Assembly: GCA_910587075.1 (NCBI GenBank)
Contig: CAJUKE010000007.1
Location: 1 to 64,000 of the forward strand
Source: an uncultured Muribaculaceae bacterium
Lineage (GTDB): Bacteria; Bacteroidota; Bacteroidia; Bacteroidales; Muribaculaceae
DNA length: 64,000 nucleotides
Reading direction: 5' to 3'
This document shows positions 36,501 through 44,959 of the stretch, piece by piece (position 1 is the first letter of the stretch; each line of letters opens with the position of its first letter). The notes under the pieces are model-generated. The model was not told the origin of the DNA. It made no database searches and saw only the letters and a list, made by a program, of their open reading frames with translations. Made by a program: the position numbers and the translations under genes.

Positions 36501-36704
36501 CTTGATTTTGTCAGTCAATCATTCCGCGAGGGTGGAGTGAAAGAGAGTGGCACTGCCATTGCCGAGATACTTCCGCCAATGGGCTTATTCGGAGGTGCCG
36601 GCGCCAAGAGAGCCGAAAAGAAGAAATCAGTCATCGCGAAGCTCAAAGACTTCTTTGACCGCTTCTTCGACATCTCCGGCGGCGAGTTCCACCGCCCGGA
36701 TTGA
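33585..36704 (+). CDS. hsdR: Type I restriction endonuclease subunit HsdR
   Basis: 1039 residues. N-terminal PD-(D/E)XK nuclease domain with D151 and E165-L-K167, then SF2 translocase: Walker A T325-TGSGKT, motif II D425-E-C-H, motif III GFTGTPI, and helicase C-terminal motifs with VNMFLTGFD and YSRTNRI. The C-terminal helical region ends near GGEFHRPD. ATG 33585 is followed by a second ATG, which does not matter for function. Full length, no frameshift. It is 8 bp from the stop of a convergent gene at 36713, so the operon ends here. Confidence 0.96.
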   Translation: MMNYDLISENPESTVAAEFEPGYYSAAQYQSEAEMESDFIKRLTRQAYEYLTITSEKELVANLRNQIERLNNIIFEDKEWTDFFNEFIGNPNMGIVEKTKTIQEDNVKAWTRPDGSLVNISLIDKINIHNNSLQVINQYVPEGGAFDNRYDVTILVNGLPLVHVELKRRGVSIKDAFNQIDRYQRDSFWAGSGLYEFVQIFVISNGTLTKYYSNTTRDAVSKANQKNGKGKGKKQTSNSFEFTSYWATKSNEPVYDLTDFTQTFFSKHTLLNILTKYCVFTSENLLLVMRPYQIAATEEILLRIKTSANAKTYGKREGGGYIWHTTGSGKTLTSFKTARLASRLDEIDKVLFVVDRKDLDYQTMKEYDRFEKGAANSNGSTAVLKKQLDDPNARIIITTIQKLSNFIARNPQHKVYGQHTVLIFDECHRSQFGDMHKAITKKFKKYHMFGFTGTPIYPDNAGAIRNVEFTTTEGAFGDQLHSYTIVDAIRDQNVLPFKVDYIRTMREEDEILDEQVSNIDRERALMAPERVTLVSKYIMEHFAQKTRRDARSYTFSKLTNVGEVATAKDRNKVKEVKAKTRLTGFNSIFAVASIPFVKLYYTELQKQNELLPPDKRLKIATIFSYSPNVDTEDESPEDTEGLDQSSRDFLEKCIEDYNAMFGTSYDTSADKFQNYYKDLSLRMKNREVDLLIVVNMFLTGFDATTLNTLWVDKNLRYHGLLQAYSRTNRILNSIKDHGNIVCFRNLEKATNDCLKLFGNKDAAGLILLKTFDDYFFGYDDEMGRHRPGWKELIEELLAKYPLGTPILGETAEKEFIKLFGTILRAYNILVTFDEFAGNHIISDDDFVDYRGFYNELHDKYRPKKGVLTNINDDLVFEMELMKSIEINIDYILFLVDQLDGDENHDREIIIKAMKSVEASPDLRDKKELIEDFIERHTPENDVHDQWHEFVRLSQQQQIEEIIAAENLKRDKTLDFVSQSFREGGVKESGTAIAEILPPMGLFGGAGAKRAEKKKSVIAKLKDFFDRFFDISGGEFHRPD

Positions 36705-36712
36705 GGCTGTTG

Positions 36713-37189
36713 TCAGGCGGGGAGGTGGGAGCGGATGAGGCGGAGGGCGGTGTCGGGGTCTTTGCAGCCGATGACGTATTGGTCGCCGTTGTCGAGGCGG
36801 AGCATTAGGCAGTCGGATGCTTTGCCGTAGTAGGCAGTGTAGCGGCCAACGTCACCTTCGCGGAATATGCCGAAGTAGCCCATGAAGCCGCCGGAGCCGA
36901 TGATGCGTATGCTGCCCATGGTGGGCTGGAAACGCTCGGCGCTGACGATGCTCCGCATGGGTATGGTGTGGATTTTGAAGGGGGAGTTCACGCAGACCTC
37001 TTTATCAGTGATGGTTACCGACATCGGGGCGTAGAACATCGAGGGGATGAGCACGGCGAGGATTATTACCGCGAGGAGTATGAATTTGTCTGTTTCGTGG
37101 CGCGTGGCGATGAGCGCCACTATCAGCAGCCCGAGTGTCAGAATCGTGAGAATGGAGGAGAAACGGCTGAGTTCTACTTTGAATTTCAT
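36713..37189 (-). CDS. Membrane protein with bacterial PH-like domain
   Basis: 158 residues. Two membrane helices lie near the N-terminus (about 12-28 and 36-55), followed by a soluble beta-rich domain (about 57-155: SVTITDKEVCVNSPFKIHTI ... ASDCLMLRLDNGDQYVIG) typical of bacterial PH/DUF304-like modules. Molecular role unknown. It lies 42 bp downstream of the flippase gene on the same strand and may be its last co-transcribed gene. Confidence 0.75.
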   Translation of the reverse strand: MKFKVELSRFSSILTILTLGLLIVALIATRHETDKFILLAVIILAVLIPSMFYAPMSVTITDKEVCVNSPFKIHTIPMRSIVSAERFQPTMGSIRIIGSGGFMGYFGIFREGDVGRYTAYYGKASDCLMLRLDNGDQYVIGCKDPDTALRLIRSHLPA

Positions 37190-37231
37190 AGTGGTAATTG
37201 GTTGGTGGGTTATTGTGAGATTGTGATTGAA

Positions 37232-38755
37232 TCAGGACTTGCGGCGGCGGAGCTGCCCGAGAACCTCGCGCTGTATGGCGGAGCCGAGGAGGCTGTTGGC
37301 GGCGAGGTAGAGGGTGAGGGCCGTCGCTCCCTGGGCAAAGAGGAGCGCCCATGGGTCGGAAATCCAGGCGCGCTCTACCCAGGCTACCGCCATTATGGCG
37401 ATTGTGAGCGCGAGGTAGGGGAGGGAATCGGCCACGAAGGGTAGGAAGCGTCGCCCGGTGATGGGCGCGGTTTTCACCGCCATCACCGCCCAGCTAAGTG
37501 CCGAGGCGGCGAGCTGGCCGTAGAGCATCAGGCGGATGCCCCACACGGGGTCGCCCGGACGGGTGTCGGCTATGAAGGGTAGGGCGGCTGCGAGGAGCGC
37601 GAAGGCGGTGCCATCGCGGAGCGCCTCCATGGCCATGACGAGGCGGGTGCGCGCCACGGCCACGGCGTAGTTGTTGTAGAGCGAGCTCAGCACGGTGAAC
37701 ACGCCCCGGGCGAGCAGTAGCTGGAAAAGGATTATCGAGGCATCCCATTTCTCGCCGAAGAGGCAGTGGAATATCGGCTCGGCCAGGAGAATGAGGAACC
37801 CTATGGCGGGGAAGAGGATGTAGGCTGTGAAGCGGTTCATCTTGGTGCTTACCCGGCTGAAGCGCCCCGGGTCGTCCTGTACCTCGGCGAGGGCGGGGAG
37901 AAACGATGAGGTGAGCACCTGCGAAATCGAGGTTACCCCCATTTTGCTCCATTTGTCGGCCTGGGAGTAGTAGCCGAGGGGCGCGAGGCCGGCGCGGTTG
38001 CCTATGAAGAAGGAGTAGATGTTTTGGAAGAGGGTGTTGAGAAACGAGGTGCCCATCATACCCCAGCCCACGGCGAAGAAGGAGCGGAGCGAGGCAGGCG
38101 AGAATTTCAGCAGGGGGCGCCAGCCGGAGGTGAGCCAGAGGGTGAGCGATTTGACTCCGTTGAGGGTGATGGTCTGCCAAACGATGGCCCACGCGCCGTA
38201 ACCTGTGACGGCGAGCGAGATTCCCACGATGGCCCCGGCGAAGAGTCCGACGGAGTTGGAGACGGCCACCATCTTGACATCCATTCGCTTCATCAAGCGG
38301 TTGGTCTGCACGATGGCCGACGCGCTGAGGATGAACGACAGGAACATTACGCGGCTCATGGGTATCAGGCGCCGGTCGCCCTGGAAGCAGTCGGCGATGA
38401 GGGGCGCGGCGAAGAAGAGGACCGCGTAGGCCGCGCAGGCCACCCACATATTGAACCAGAGCACGGTGCTGTAGTCGAGCCGCGTGGGGTTCTTGCGCTG
38501 GATCAGGGCGTAGGAGAAGCCGCTGTCGACAAACAGCGAGGCGAAGGCCTGGAACACGAGCATGGCCCCGACGAGGCCGAAGTCGTCCTGGCTCAGAAGC
38601 CGGGCGAGCACCACTCCGGTGACGGAGTAGAGGAGCTGCGACGACACGCGGTCGATGATGTTCCACTTCACCGAGCGGGCCGTCAGCGCTTTGAGCCGCG
38701 CGCTTTTGTCGGGTTCGGCGGGCTCGGGGGCGTTATTCCTCGGCGTCGGGTTCAC
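37232..38755 (-). CDS. Polysaccharide flippase (Wzx/MATE-like)
   Basis: 507 residues with about 12-14 membrane helices. The opening VKWNIIDRVSSQLLYSVTGV and LLSQDDFGLVGAMLVF motifs are typical of the Polysacc_synt/MOP exporter superfamily that moves lipid-linked oligosaccharide across the inner membrane. The start is GTG 38755, inside the end of the upstream DUF2807 gene (23-bp overlap); no ATG gives a full first helix. Neighbouring nonulosonate genes (41993-44936) may supply sugar for the same surface glycan, but the genes between them are housekeeping. Confidence 0.87.
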   Translation of the reverse strand: MNPTPRNNAPEPAEPDKSARLKALTARSVKWNIIDRVSSQLLYSVTGVVLARLLSQDDFGLVGAMLVFQAFASLFVDSGFSYALIQRKNPTRLDYSTVLWFNMWVACAAYAVLFFAAPLIADCFQGDRRLIPMSRVMFLSFILSASAIVQTNRLMKRMDVKMVAVSNSVGLFAGAIVGISLAVTGYGAWAIVWQTITLNGVKSLTLWLTSGWRPLLKFSPASLRSFFAVGWGMMGTSFLNTLFQNIYSFFIGNRAGLAPLGYYSQADKWSKMGVTSISQVLTSSFLPALAEVQDDPGRFSRVSTKMNRFTAYILFPAIGFLILLAEPIFHCLFGEKWDASIILFQLLLARGVFTVLSSLYNNYAVAVARTRLVMAMEALRDGTAFALLAAALPFIADTRPGDPVWGIRLMLYGQLAASALSWAVMAVKTAPITGRRFLPFVADSLPYLALTIAIMAVAWVERAWISDPWALLFAQGATALTLYLAANSLLGSAIQREVLGQLRRRKS

Positions 38756-39503
38756 TTTCCTCTTCGAGCGGTTTGCGGCTTATGGCGTCGAGGGAGTAGA
38801 GTTTCACCCCCATGGCGTAGTTCTTGAGTTTCTCGGGCTCACCCTTGTAGTAGAGCTTGCCGGGGAACATTCCCTTTATTATCAGCGACTTCACGGCCCA
38901 TACGCCGGTGGTGCCCGAGCCGAAGAAGCGGCAGGTGGCCTCGTTGGACCGCAGGCGGTCGGCCTGGATGGCACCCACGCCGGTGTTGACGAGCGACGCT
39001 TCGTCGCACTGCCCGGAGGCCACGAGCGTGCCGTTGCCGGTTTTGATCGAGCCTTCGAATTTCACGCAGTCGATGTCGTTGACAATAAGTCGGCCGTTCC
39101 CGATTACCGCGGCCTTGAAGTTGATGGTGGGCTTCACGGTGATGACCTTCACCGTGGAGTCGCCGCTGTTGGTTACCGAGGTGAGGAAGCGGGAGTAGAC
39201 GGTTATGTCGGGGAGTCCCCACACGAGGTCGTTCTCGGAGTGGAACTGCTTCTCGATCGAGAGTTTCCCCTTTTTGTTGTTTTCGAAGAGAATCTGGTCG
39301 GCGATGGCGGCGGTGGTCTCGAACACGATAGTACCCGCCGAGTCGGGGTCGCACTTGTAGTTGACGTTCAGTCCGTCGACCACCGACAGCTCGGTGAAGT
39401 CGCCTACCGACAGCTCGTAGCGCGAGAGCACCAGCTCGTCGGCCACGGCGGCCAGCGAGGCTGCCAGGGCGCAGAGGGAAAGTATTATTTTGCTGAGTCT
39501 CAT
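38733..39503 (-). CDS. DUF2807 (GIN-domain) secreted protein
   Basis: 256 residues with a signal peptide (MRLSKIILSLCALAASLAAVA). The body (about 25-215) is a repetitive beta-helix-like DUF2807 domain (FTELSVVDGLNVNYKCDPDSAG ... IKTGNGTLVASGQCDEASLVNTGVGAIQ as separate segments). These proteins are common and poorly understood in Bacteroidota; putative adhesin head. An acidic tail follows (EEESEPDAEE). It overlaps the flippase start by 23 bp, so the two are probably translationally coupled, and it starts 7 bp after the dusB stop. Confidence 0.85.
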   Translation of the reverse strand: MRLSKIILSLCALAASLAAVADELVLSRYELSVGDFTELSVVDGLNVNYKCDPDSAGTIVFETTAAIADQILFENNKKGKLSIEKQFHSENDLVWGLPDITVYSRFLTSVTNSGDSTVKVITVKPTINFKAAVIGNGRLIVNDIDCVKFEGSIKTGNGTLVASGQCDEASLVNTGVGAIQADRLRSNEATCRFFGSGTTGVWAVKSLIIKGMFPGKLYYKGEPEKLKNYAMGVKLYSLDAISRKPLEEESEPDAEE

Positions 39504-39510
39504 ATGGTTC

Positions 39511-40515
39511 TTAGTTTTGTTGTTCGAGATATGCCGGGAGTATGCGGTGCTCCACGTCGTCGAGAATCTCCCATAGCCGCTCCAGATTGTCGGCCTGGAG
39601 CATCGCGATACGGGTGTCGCGGAAGTTGGGAATCCCCTTGAAGAGTGAGCATACGGCCAGGTGGCGGCGTATGTGGAGTATCCCGCGGTACTCGTCGATG
39701 CGGTCGACGCTCTCGGCGATTTGCCGCCGGAGAATGGCGAACTTGTCGGCCAGCGACAGCGGGCGCTCCACCTTTCCGTGGAGGAGAGTCTGCTTCATAT
39801 CGCTGAAAATCCATGGGTTGCCTATGGCGGCGCGCCCCACCATAACGCCGTCGACACCGTAGCGGTCAAACGCCTCCACGAGCCGCTCGGGGGTGGTGAT
39901 GTCGCCGTTGCCGATCACGGGAATCGTCAGGCGCGGATTCTCCTTTACCCGGGCTATGGTTTCCCAGTCGGCCTCGCCGGTGTAGAGTTGCGAGCGGGTG
40001 CGGCCGTGTACGGTAATGGCCTGTATGCCGCAGTCCTGGAGCTGCTCGGCCAGTTCGACGATGATTTTGGAGTTATGGTCCCACCCCAGGCGGGTTTTCA
40101 CCGTGACCGGGATGTTAACGGCCTTCACCACCGCTTTGGTGATTTCCAGCATCTTGGGTATGTCGCGCAGAAGCCCGGCCCCGGCACCTTTCCCGGCCAC
40201 CTTCTTCACCGGGCAGCCGAAGTTGAGGTCGAGTATGTCGGGGCGCGCCTGTTCGACCATCTTGGCGGCTTCGACCATCGGCTCCACCTCGCGGCCATAA
40301 ATCTGGATTGCCGCGGGGCGCTCCGCGGGGGCTATGGCGAGCTTGCGGGTAGTGGCGGCTATATTACGGATAAGGGCGTCGGCCGAAACGAATTCGGTGT
40401 ACACCATATCGGCGCCCAATTCTTTGCAAATCAGGCGGAACGACTGGTCGGTGACGTCCTCCATCGGCGCCAGCATCACCGGCCTCTCGCCCAGGTTGAT
40501 GTCAGCAATCTTCAT
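39511..40515 (-). CDS. dusB: tRNA-dihydrouridine synthase
   Basis: 334 residues, full length for the DusB-type family. FMN-binding TIM barrel with MLAPMEDVTD at the N-terminus, catalytic cysteine in NFGCPVKKVAGKGAGAG (about residues 98-114), and phosphate-binding VIGNGDI / VMVGRAAIGNPWIF. It reduces uridine in tRNA D-loops. 246 bp containing inverted repeats separate it from obg upstream. Confidence 0.94.
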   Translation of the reverse strand: MKIADINLGERPVMLAPMEDVTDQSFRLICKELGADMVYTEFVSADALIRNIAATTRKLAIAPAERPAAIQIYGREVEPMVEAAKMVEQARPDILDLNFGCPVKKVAGKGAGAGLLRDIPKMLEITKAVVKAVNIPVTVKTRLGWDHNSKIIVELAEQLQDCGIQAITVHGRTRSQLYTGEADWETIARVKENPRLTIPVIGNGDITTPERLVEAFDRYGVDGVMVGRAAIGNPWIFSDMKQTLLHGKVERPLSLADKFAILRRQIAESVDRIDEYRGILHIRRHLAVCSLFKGIPNFRDTRIAMLQADNLERLWEILDDVEHRILPAYLEQQN

Positions 40516-40619
40516 TGTTTCCTGTCAGTAAAAGTTCTCGCTAAGTTACAACATTTTTCGCAACCGCGGAAACGCCGCGCCCCTTTTGCCCTAAAACACC
40601 AGCAAAACCGAGTTTTGGA

Positions 40620-40730
40620 GCCATATCTCCGGCTTCCTGAGCAAGGCCTTCGGCAATGTATTTTGGTGTAGAGATATGGCAAGGTCGGGGACCTCGCGCG
40701 ACATATGCTGGTGCGAGGTCTCCGACCTTG
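40620..40730. repeat. Two adjacent inverted repeats between dusB and obg
   Basis: GCCATATCTC (40620-40629) is the exact complement of 40671-40680. Immediately next, CAAGGTCGGGGACCTCGC (40680-40697) pairs with 40713-40730 with one mismatch. The region is gene-free. The second hairpin resembles REP-type intergenic palindromes and could end obg transcription. Confidence 0.75.
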
Positions 40731-40761
40731 GATGATATGATGCTCGGTGGGTTGGGGGAGG

Positions 40762-41943
40762 TTATTCCTCGCCGTCCCAGTCGTAGTCGAGGTCGGGGTC
40801 GAAGCCGTCGTCCTCCAGGTCCTCGGGGAGTAGCTCGTCGTCCTCCTCGGGGAGGGGCGACTGCTCGAAGATGAATTCGTCCTCCTCTCGCACGCGGTGG
40901 TGCCCGTCGAGGGGGCGGTGGGTTATGGGAATCTCCTCGATGCGGTTGGCGTCGTCGTTGATGGCCTTCCAGAGGGCGTCCTTAAGCTCGGTGAGCCCCT
41001 GGCCGGTGACTGCCGAGATGAACACATGGGGTACGTCGGCGGGGAGTGTCGGCTCGATTTCGGCGATCAGCTCGTCGTCGAGCATATCGCTCTTCGATAT
41101 GGCGAGCACGCGCTCCTTATCCATAAGCTGGGGGTTGAAGCGGCGAAGTTCTTCGAGGAGCACCTTGTACTCCTTCGAAATGTCGTCGGCGTCGGCGGGC
41201 ACCATGAACAGGAGCACGGCGTTGCGCTCGATGTGGCGCAGGAATCGGAGCCCCAGACCTTTGCCCTCGCTGGCACCCTCGATGATGCCGGGGATGTCGG
41301 CCATCACGAAGGAGCGGTTACCGCGGTATTCGACGATGCCGAGCTGCGGCTCCATTGTGGTGAAGGGGTAGTCGGCAATCTTGGGGCGCGCGGCGGAGAG
41401 CGACGACAGCAGGGTCGACTTTCCGGCGTTGGGGAACCCGACGAGGCCCACGTCGGCCAGCAGTTTGAGTTCGAGCACCACGCTCTTCTCGATCGCGGGC
41501 TGCCCGGGCTGTGCGTAGCGCGGCGCACGGTTCGTTGGCGACTTGAAGTGCCAGTTGCCCAGGCCCCCCTTGCCGCCGCGGAGGAGCTTCACCTCCTGGC
41601 CGTCCTCGGTGATTTCGCAGAGGTATTCGCCGGTTTCGGCGTCGAACACCACGGTGCCGCAGGGCACCTCGATGAGCTGGTCTTCGCCGTCCTTGCCGAA
41701 GCTGCGTCCTCCCGACCCGGCCTGGCCGTTGCCGGCGAAGACGTGGCGGCGGTATTTGAGCGGCAGTAGTGTCCACATATTTTTGTTGCCTCGGAGAATG
41801 ACGTGGCCGCCGCGGCCCCCGTCGCCCCCGTCGGGGCCACCCTTGGGTATATATTTGGCTCGGTAGAAGTGGCTCGAACCAGCGCCCCCCTTGCCTGAGC
41901 GGCAGAGGATTTTGACGTAGTCTATAAAGTTTGAATCAGCCAT
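40762..41943 (-). CDS. obg: GTPase Obg/CgtA
   Basis: 393 residues. N-terminal glycine-rich Obg fold (about 1-158: FIDYVKILCRSGKGGAGSSHF ... GGDGGRGGHVILRG as separate segments), G domain with GFPNAGKSTL (G1), DIPGIIEGASEG (G3) and SKSDM (G4), and an acidic C-terminal tail (DLEDDGFDPDLDYDWDGEE) instead of the OCT domain. It is a ribosome-assembly and stringent-response GTPase. Confidence 0.96.
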   Translation of the reverse strand: MADSNFIDYVKILCRSGKGGAGSSHFYRAKYIPKGGPDGGDGGRGGHVILRGNKNMWTLLPLKYRRHVFAGNGQAGSGGRSFGKDGEDQLIEVPCGTVVFDAETGEYLCEITEDGQEVKLLRGGKGGLGNWHFKSPTNRAPRYAQPGQPAIEKSVVLELKLLADVGLVGFPNAGKSTLLSSLSAARPKIADYPFTTMEPQLGIVEYRGNRSFVMADIPGIIEGASEGKGLGLRFLRHIERNAVLLFMVPADADDISKEYKVLLEELRRFNPQLMDKERVLAISKSDMLDDELIAEIEPTLPADVPHVFISAVTGQGLTELKDALWKAINDDANRIEEIPITHRPLDGHHRVREEDEFIFEQSPLPEEDDELLPEDLEDDGFDPDLDYDWDGEE

Positions 41944-41992
41944 AAATAAGCTCTAAGTGTCGAATTGTCGTTTTTTCTAATTTGCCGGGCGT

Positions 41993-43039
41993 CTATCCGA
42001 GCCATTCGCGGTGGTGGCGCATAAGCTCCTCGGCGTGGCGGAAGTCGGCGGGCGACCCTATGTCGATCCAGGTGCCGTTGAGGGGGAAGTGTACAACCTT
42101 CAGCCCCTCCGCGATGGCGCGTTCGATCAGGTCGGTGGCGTCGGTGCGGGAGTCGGTCGGCAGGGAGTCGAGCAGCCGGTTGGAGAAAATGTATATCCCG
42201 GCGTTGGCGAAGTGAGAGTAGGTGGGCTTCTCGCTGAGTGCTGTCACCGCAGCCCCGTCGGTCGATAGGATCGCGTAGGGCACCGATACGGTGTAGGGTA
42301 TCGCGGCGATGGTAACATCGGCCTTCTCACGCGCGTGGCGGAGATACATTTCTTCAAGAGAAACGTTTGTAAGCAGGTCGGAGTTCATAACCAGGGTATC
42401 GGAAAACGCGCTTTCGCGCTTGACGAGCCCGGCTGAGCCGATGGTGCCCAGCGGCAGCTCCTCGCGCACGCACTTTACCTTGATGCCGCACACAGGCTCG
42501 GCGAAATGCTCCTCGATCTGCTCGGCGAGGTAGCGGGTAGTCACCGATACGTCGGTTATCCCGGCCCGGGCGAGGTTGCGGATGTTGTAGTCAATGATCG
42601 GGCACCCGTCGATTTCGAGCAGCGGCTTCGGGGTTTTCAGCGTCAGCGGGCGCAGGCGCTCCCCTTTGCCTCCGGCCATCAGAATGGCCGACAGTGGGAG
42701 CACGGTGTCCTGCTTCGTGAGGTCGAGCAGACGCTCGACGCGCCCGTCGGGCCCGGTCACCGGGAGGAGGCGCAGCCCCTTTGAGCGCGCCCGACGTATG
42801 GCCTCCACGTCGTCGGGGCGGTTGAGCGAGGTGAACGCCCGGTTCATAGCCTCGCTCACCGGGGAGTCGGGGCGGGCGCCGCGGATGAACGCCCGGCGGA
42901 TGTCGCCGTCGGTTACGGTGCCGAGCGGCCGTCCGTCGCTGTCGGTCGCGATGAGTGTCATAACCTCGCCCGAGAGGTCGTTGAGGCGGCGTAGCGCGTC
43001 GAGCACCGGGGCGGATTCAAGTATGAAGTGTCGTTGCAT
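41993..43039 (-). CDS. CBS-domain nucleotidyltransferase (PtmE-like)
   Basis: 348 residues from ATG 43039. The frame is open further upstream but that part lies inside the preceding gene. A pair of CBS domains (about 8-115) precedes a sugar-1-phosphate nucleotidyltransferase domain with AILMAGGKGERLRPLTLKTPKPLLEI split as AILMAGGKGERLRPL and TPKPLLEI (about 118-150), and NSDLLTNV further on. CBS plus nucleotidyltransferase is the layout of PtmE, which makes GDP-glucosamine at the start of the legionaminic acid route in Campylobacter. It lies 2 bp after the CMP-sugar synthetase gene, which supports the assignment. Confidence 0.8.
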   Translation of the reverse strand: MQRHFILESAPVLDALRRLNDLSGEVMTLIATDSDGRPLGTVTDGDIRRAFIRGARPDSPVSEAMNRAFTSLNRPDDVEAIRRARSKGLRLLPVTGPDGRVERLLDLTKQDTVLPLSAILMAGGKGERLRPLTLKTPKPLLEIDGCPIIDYNIRNLARAGITDVSVTTRYLAEQIEEHFAEPVCGIKVKCVREELPLGTIGSAGLVKRESAFSDTLVMNSDLLTNVSLEEMYLRHAREKADVTIAAIPYTVSVPYAILSTDGAAVTALSEKPTYSHFANAGIYIFSNRLLDSLPTDSRTDATDLIERAIAEGLKVVHFPLNGTWIDIGSPADFRHAEELMRHHREWLG

Positions 43040-43041
43040 CG

Positions 43042-43749
43042 TCAATCGTTTTGTAGGCCCATCACGGTTTCGGCTATCGCCCAGTCGAGGGGTGAGTCGA
43101 TGTCGAGCGAGCGCTCCCGTGGCATTTCGTAGGGCACCCGGCGGGGGAAAGCCCCCAAGGGCATGCGGCGCGCCGATTCGGGATTGATCACATATACGGC
43201 GCCGTTGTATTCCCACGCCTTTGGAGCGTCCTGGCGGCGGGTGAGCAGTCCGTCACCTTTCGATATGCGGAGATAGCCGTCGGGTGCCGTCTCGAAGCAG
43301 TTGTAGTAGGGGTTTGCGGCGGTCTCCACGACGCTCACCGCCATATCGGTCTCGCCGGGAGTGAAGGCCTCCATGCACCCCGCGATGTCGTCGGCGGTGC
43401 GGAAGGGGGAGGTCGGTTGGAGCAACACCGCGGTGTCGAAGGCTATGCCGCGGGCCTCGGCCCAGTCCATGGCGTCGATTATTACCTCGCGGGAGCCGGA
43501 AGTGTCGGCGGCCAGCGCCGCGGGGCGCCGGTAGGGTACGGGCAGCCCGAGCCCCTCGGCCACGGCGGCGATCTCCTCGTCGTCGGTAGAGAGGAGTATG
43601 TTCCTGTCGGAGAGGCCGAGGCGGCGGCACGCCTCCCTGGCGGCGTCGATTGTGTAGGCTATCAGCGGTCGCCCGGCCAGGAGCTTGATGTTTTTCCGCG
43701 GAATCCCTTTGCTCCCGCCGCGGGCGGGTATTATGAACAGCGGGGTCAT
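43042..43749 (-). CDS. Acylneuraminate / legionaminate cytidylyltransferase
   Basis: 235 residues with the CMP-NeuAc synthetase signature IIPARGGSKGIPRKNIK at the N-terminus and QPTSPFRTADDI near residue 110. It activates a nine-carbon nonulosonic acid with CTP to give CMP-sugar. Its start overlaps the 2-epimerase stop by one base (TAATG). Whether the sugar is legionaminic, pseudaminic or neuraminic acid cannot be decided from this gene alone; the PtmE-like neighbour favours legionaminic acid. Confidence 0.88.
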   Translation of the reverse strand: MTPLFIIPARGGSKGIPRKNIKLLAGRPLIAYTIDAAREACRRLGLSDRNILLSTDDEEIAAVAEGLGLPVPYRRPAALAADTSGSREVIIDAMDWAEARGIAFDTAVLLQPTSPFRTADDIAGCMEAFTPGETDMAVSVVETAANPYYNCFETAPDGYLRISKGDGLLTRRQDAPKAWEYNGAVYVINPESARRMPLGAFPRRVPYEMPRERSLDIDSPLDWAIAETVMGLQND

Positions 43750-44936
43750 TATTCTACGGGCAGGTTGAGTATCGGGTATGGGTCGGTGAAGTGTTTTACA
43801 CCGATGTCAGTCAGACGCGTCGCTGAGAGCACGTCGATGATGCGTCGCAGCGTGTCGGGGCGATGGTATGGATTCTCTGACTCGGCGGCGATGCGTTTCC
43901 CGGCGGGGGAGAGGGCGAAGAGTATCGCCTCGCGGATGCTGTCGGCATCGGCCTCGCAGTGTATCACAGAGTTGGCGGCGATGCGGCCGCGCTGGCGTAT
44001 GCCGATGTCGACCGTCGGTATGTGGAGCGACGGCACCTCCACTATGCCGCTCGACGAGTTGCCTACCACGGCGGCCACATAGCGCAGCATCGACAGGTAG
44101 CGGGTTCGTCCGAGCGACGGCACCACCGCGACGCGCTCGGGGTTGCGGCGTGCGTAATCGTTGATCATGTCGATAATCACCGCGCCCTCGGGGTCGTTGT
44201 TGGGGTAGGTGAACACGATTTTGTTGTGGTGGAACGTGTCAAGTGCGTCGAGCAATGCCCGGCAGCGCTCGCCTACGGGCACCGTGTCGCAGGTTGCCGG
44301 GTGGAGCGTCACCAGCAGCGTCCCCGCCCCGATGGTCATGCCAATGAATTCTTCGAGCTCCTCCTTCGACACCACGGGGTCATGCTCTATGTTGTAGACC
44401 CCCGGGGAGCCCACGTTGAACACATTCCGGCTGTCCTCGCCCATTGCGATCACGCGGTTGCGGTACGCGTCGGTCGAAGTGAAGTGGAGCGTCGACAGCT
44501 TGGTGAGCGCGTGGCGTATACTGTCGTCAATCGCCCCTTCCGAGATTTCGCCCCCTGCGATATGCGCGATCGGGATTCTGAGTATGGTCGCGGCTGTGGC
44601 CACGGCGAGCATCTCGTAGCGGTCGCCGAGTATTAGGAGTATGTCGGGTTTGAGGCGTTCCAGGGCTCTGGCCGTACCCGCGAGACACTCTGCGGTAGCG
44701 AGCGCCGTGTCGAGGGGTGAGTCTGAAGCAGTCGGCATCGGCACACGCTCGTCGACCTCGAAACCATCGTCCTCAATCTCCCTGACGGTCATACCGTACT
44801 TCTCCTGGAGATGCATATTGGTCGCGATTATCGACAACTCGACGTTCGGGCAGTCGCGCAGCCCTTTGGCGACGCCGCTGAGCAACCCCCAGTCGGCGCG
44901 CGTGCTTGTTACGATGCAAATTTTCCTTCTATCCAC
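43749..44936 (-). CDS. Hydrolysing UDP-GlcNAc-type 2-epimerase (NeuC/LegG)
   Basis: 395 residues from GTG 44936. A GT-B-fold 2-epimerase with TRADWGLLSGV, GDRYEMLAVATAA, IAHIAGGE, HNKIVFTYPNNDPEG and VGNSSSGIVEVP. It releases the 2-epimerised amino sugar used for condensation with phosphoenolpyruvate. GTG 44936 is chosen because a promoter (-7 at 44960-44967) lies inside the longer open frame and AAGGAG precedes the GTG by about 12 nt. It is first of a three-gene unit. The condensing synthase (NeuB/LegI) is not in the window. Confidence 0.85.
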   Translation of the reverse strand: MDRRKICIVTSTRADWGLLSGVAKGLRDCPNVELSIIATNMHLQEKYGMTVREIEDDGFEVDERVPMPTASDSPLDTALATAECLAGTARALERLKPDILLILGDRYEMLAVATAATILRIPIAHIAGGEISEGAIDDSIRHALTKLSTLHFTSTDAYRNRVIAMGEDSRNVFNVGSPGVYNIEHDPVVSKEELEEFIGMTIGAGTLLVTLHPATCDTVPVGERCRALLDALDTFHHNKIVFTYPNNDPEGAVIIDMINDYARRNPERVAVVPSLGRTRYLSMLRYVAAVVGNSSSGIVEVPSLHIPTVDIGIRQRGRIAANSVIHCEADADSIREAILFALSPAGKRIAAESENPYHRPDTLRRIIDVLSATRLTDIGVKHFTDPYPILNLPVE

Positions 44937-44959
44937 GGCGCGGTTCTCCTTTCCACCCA

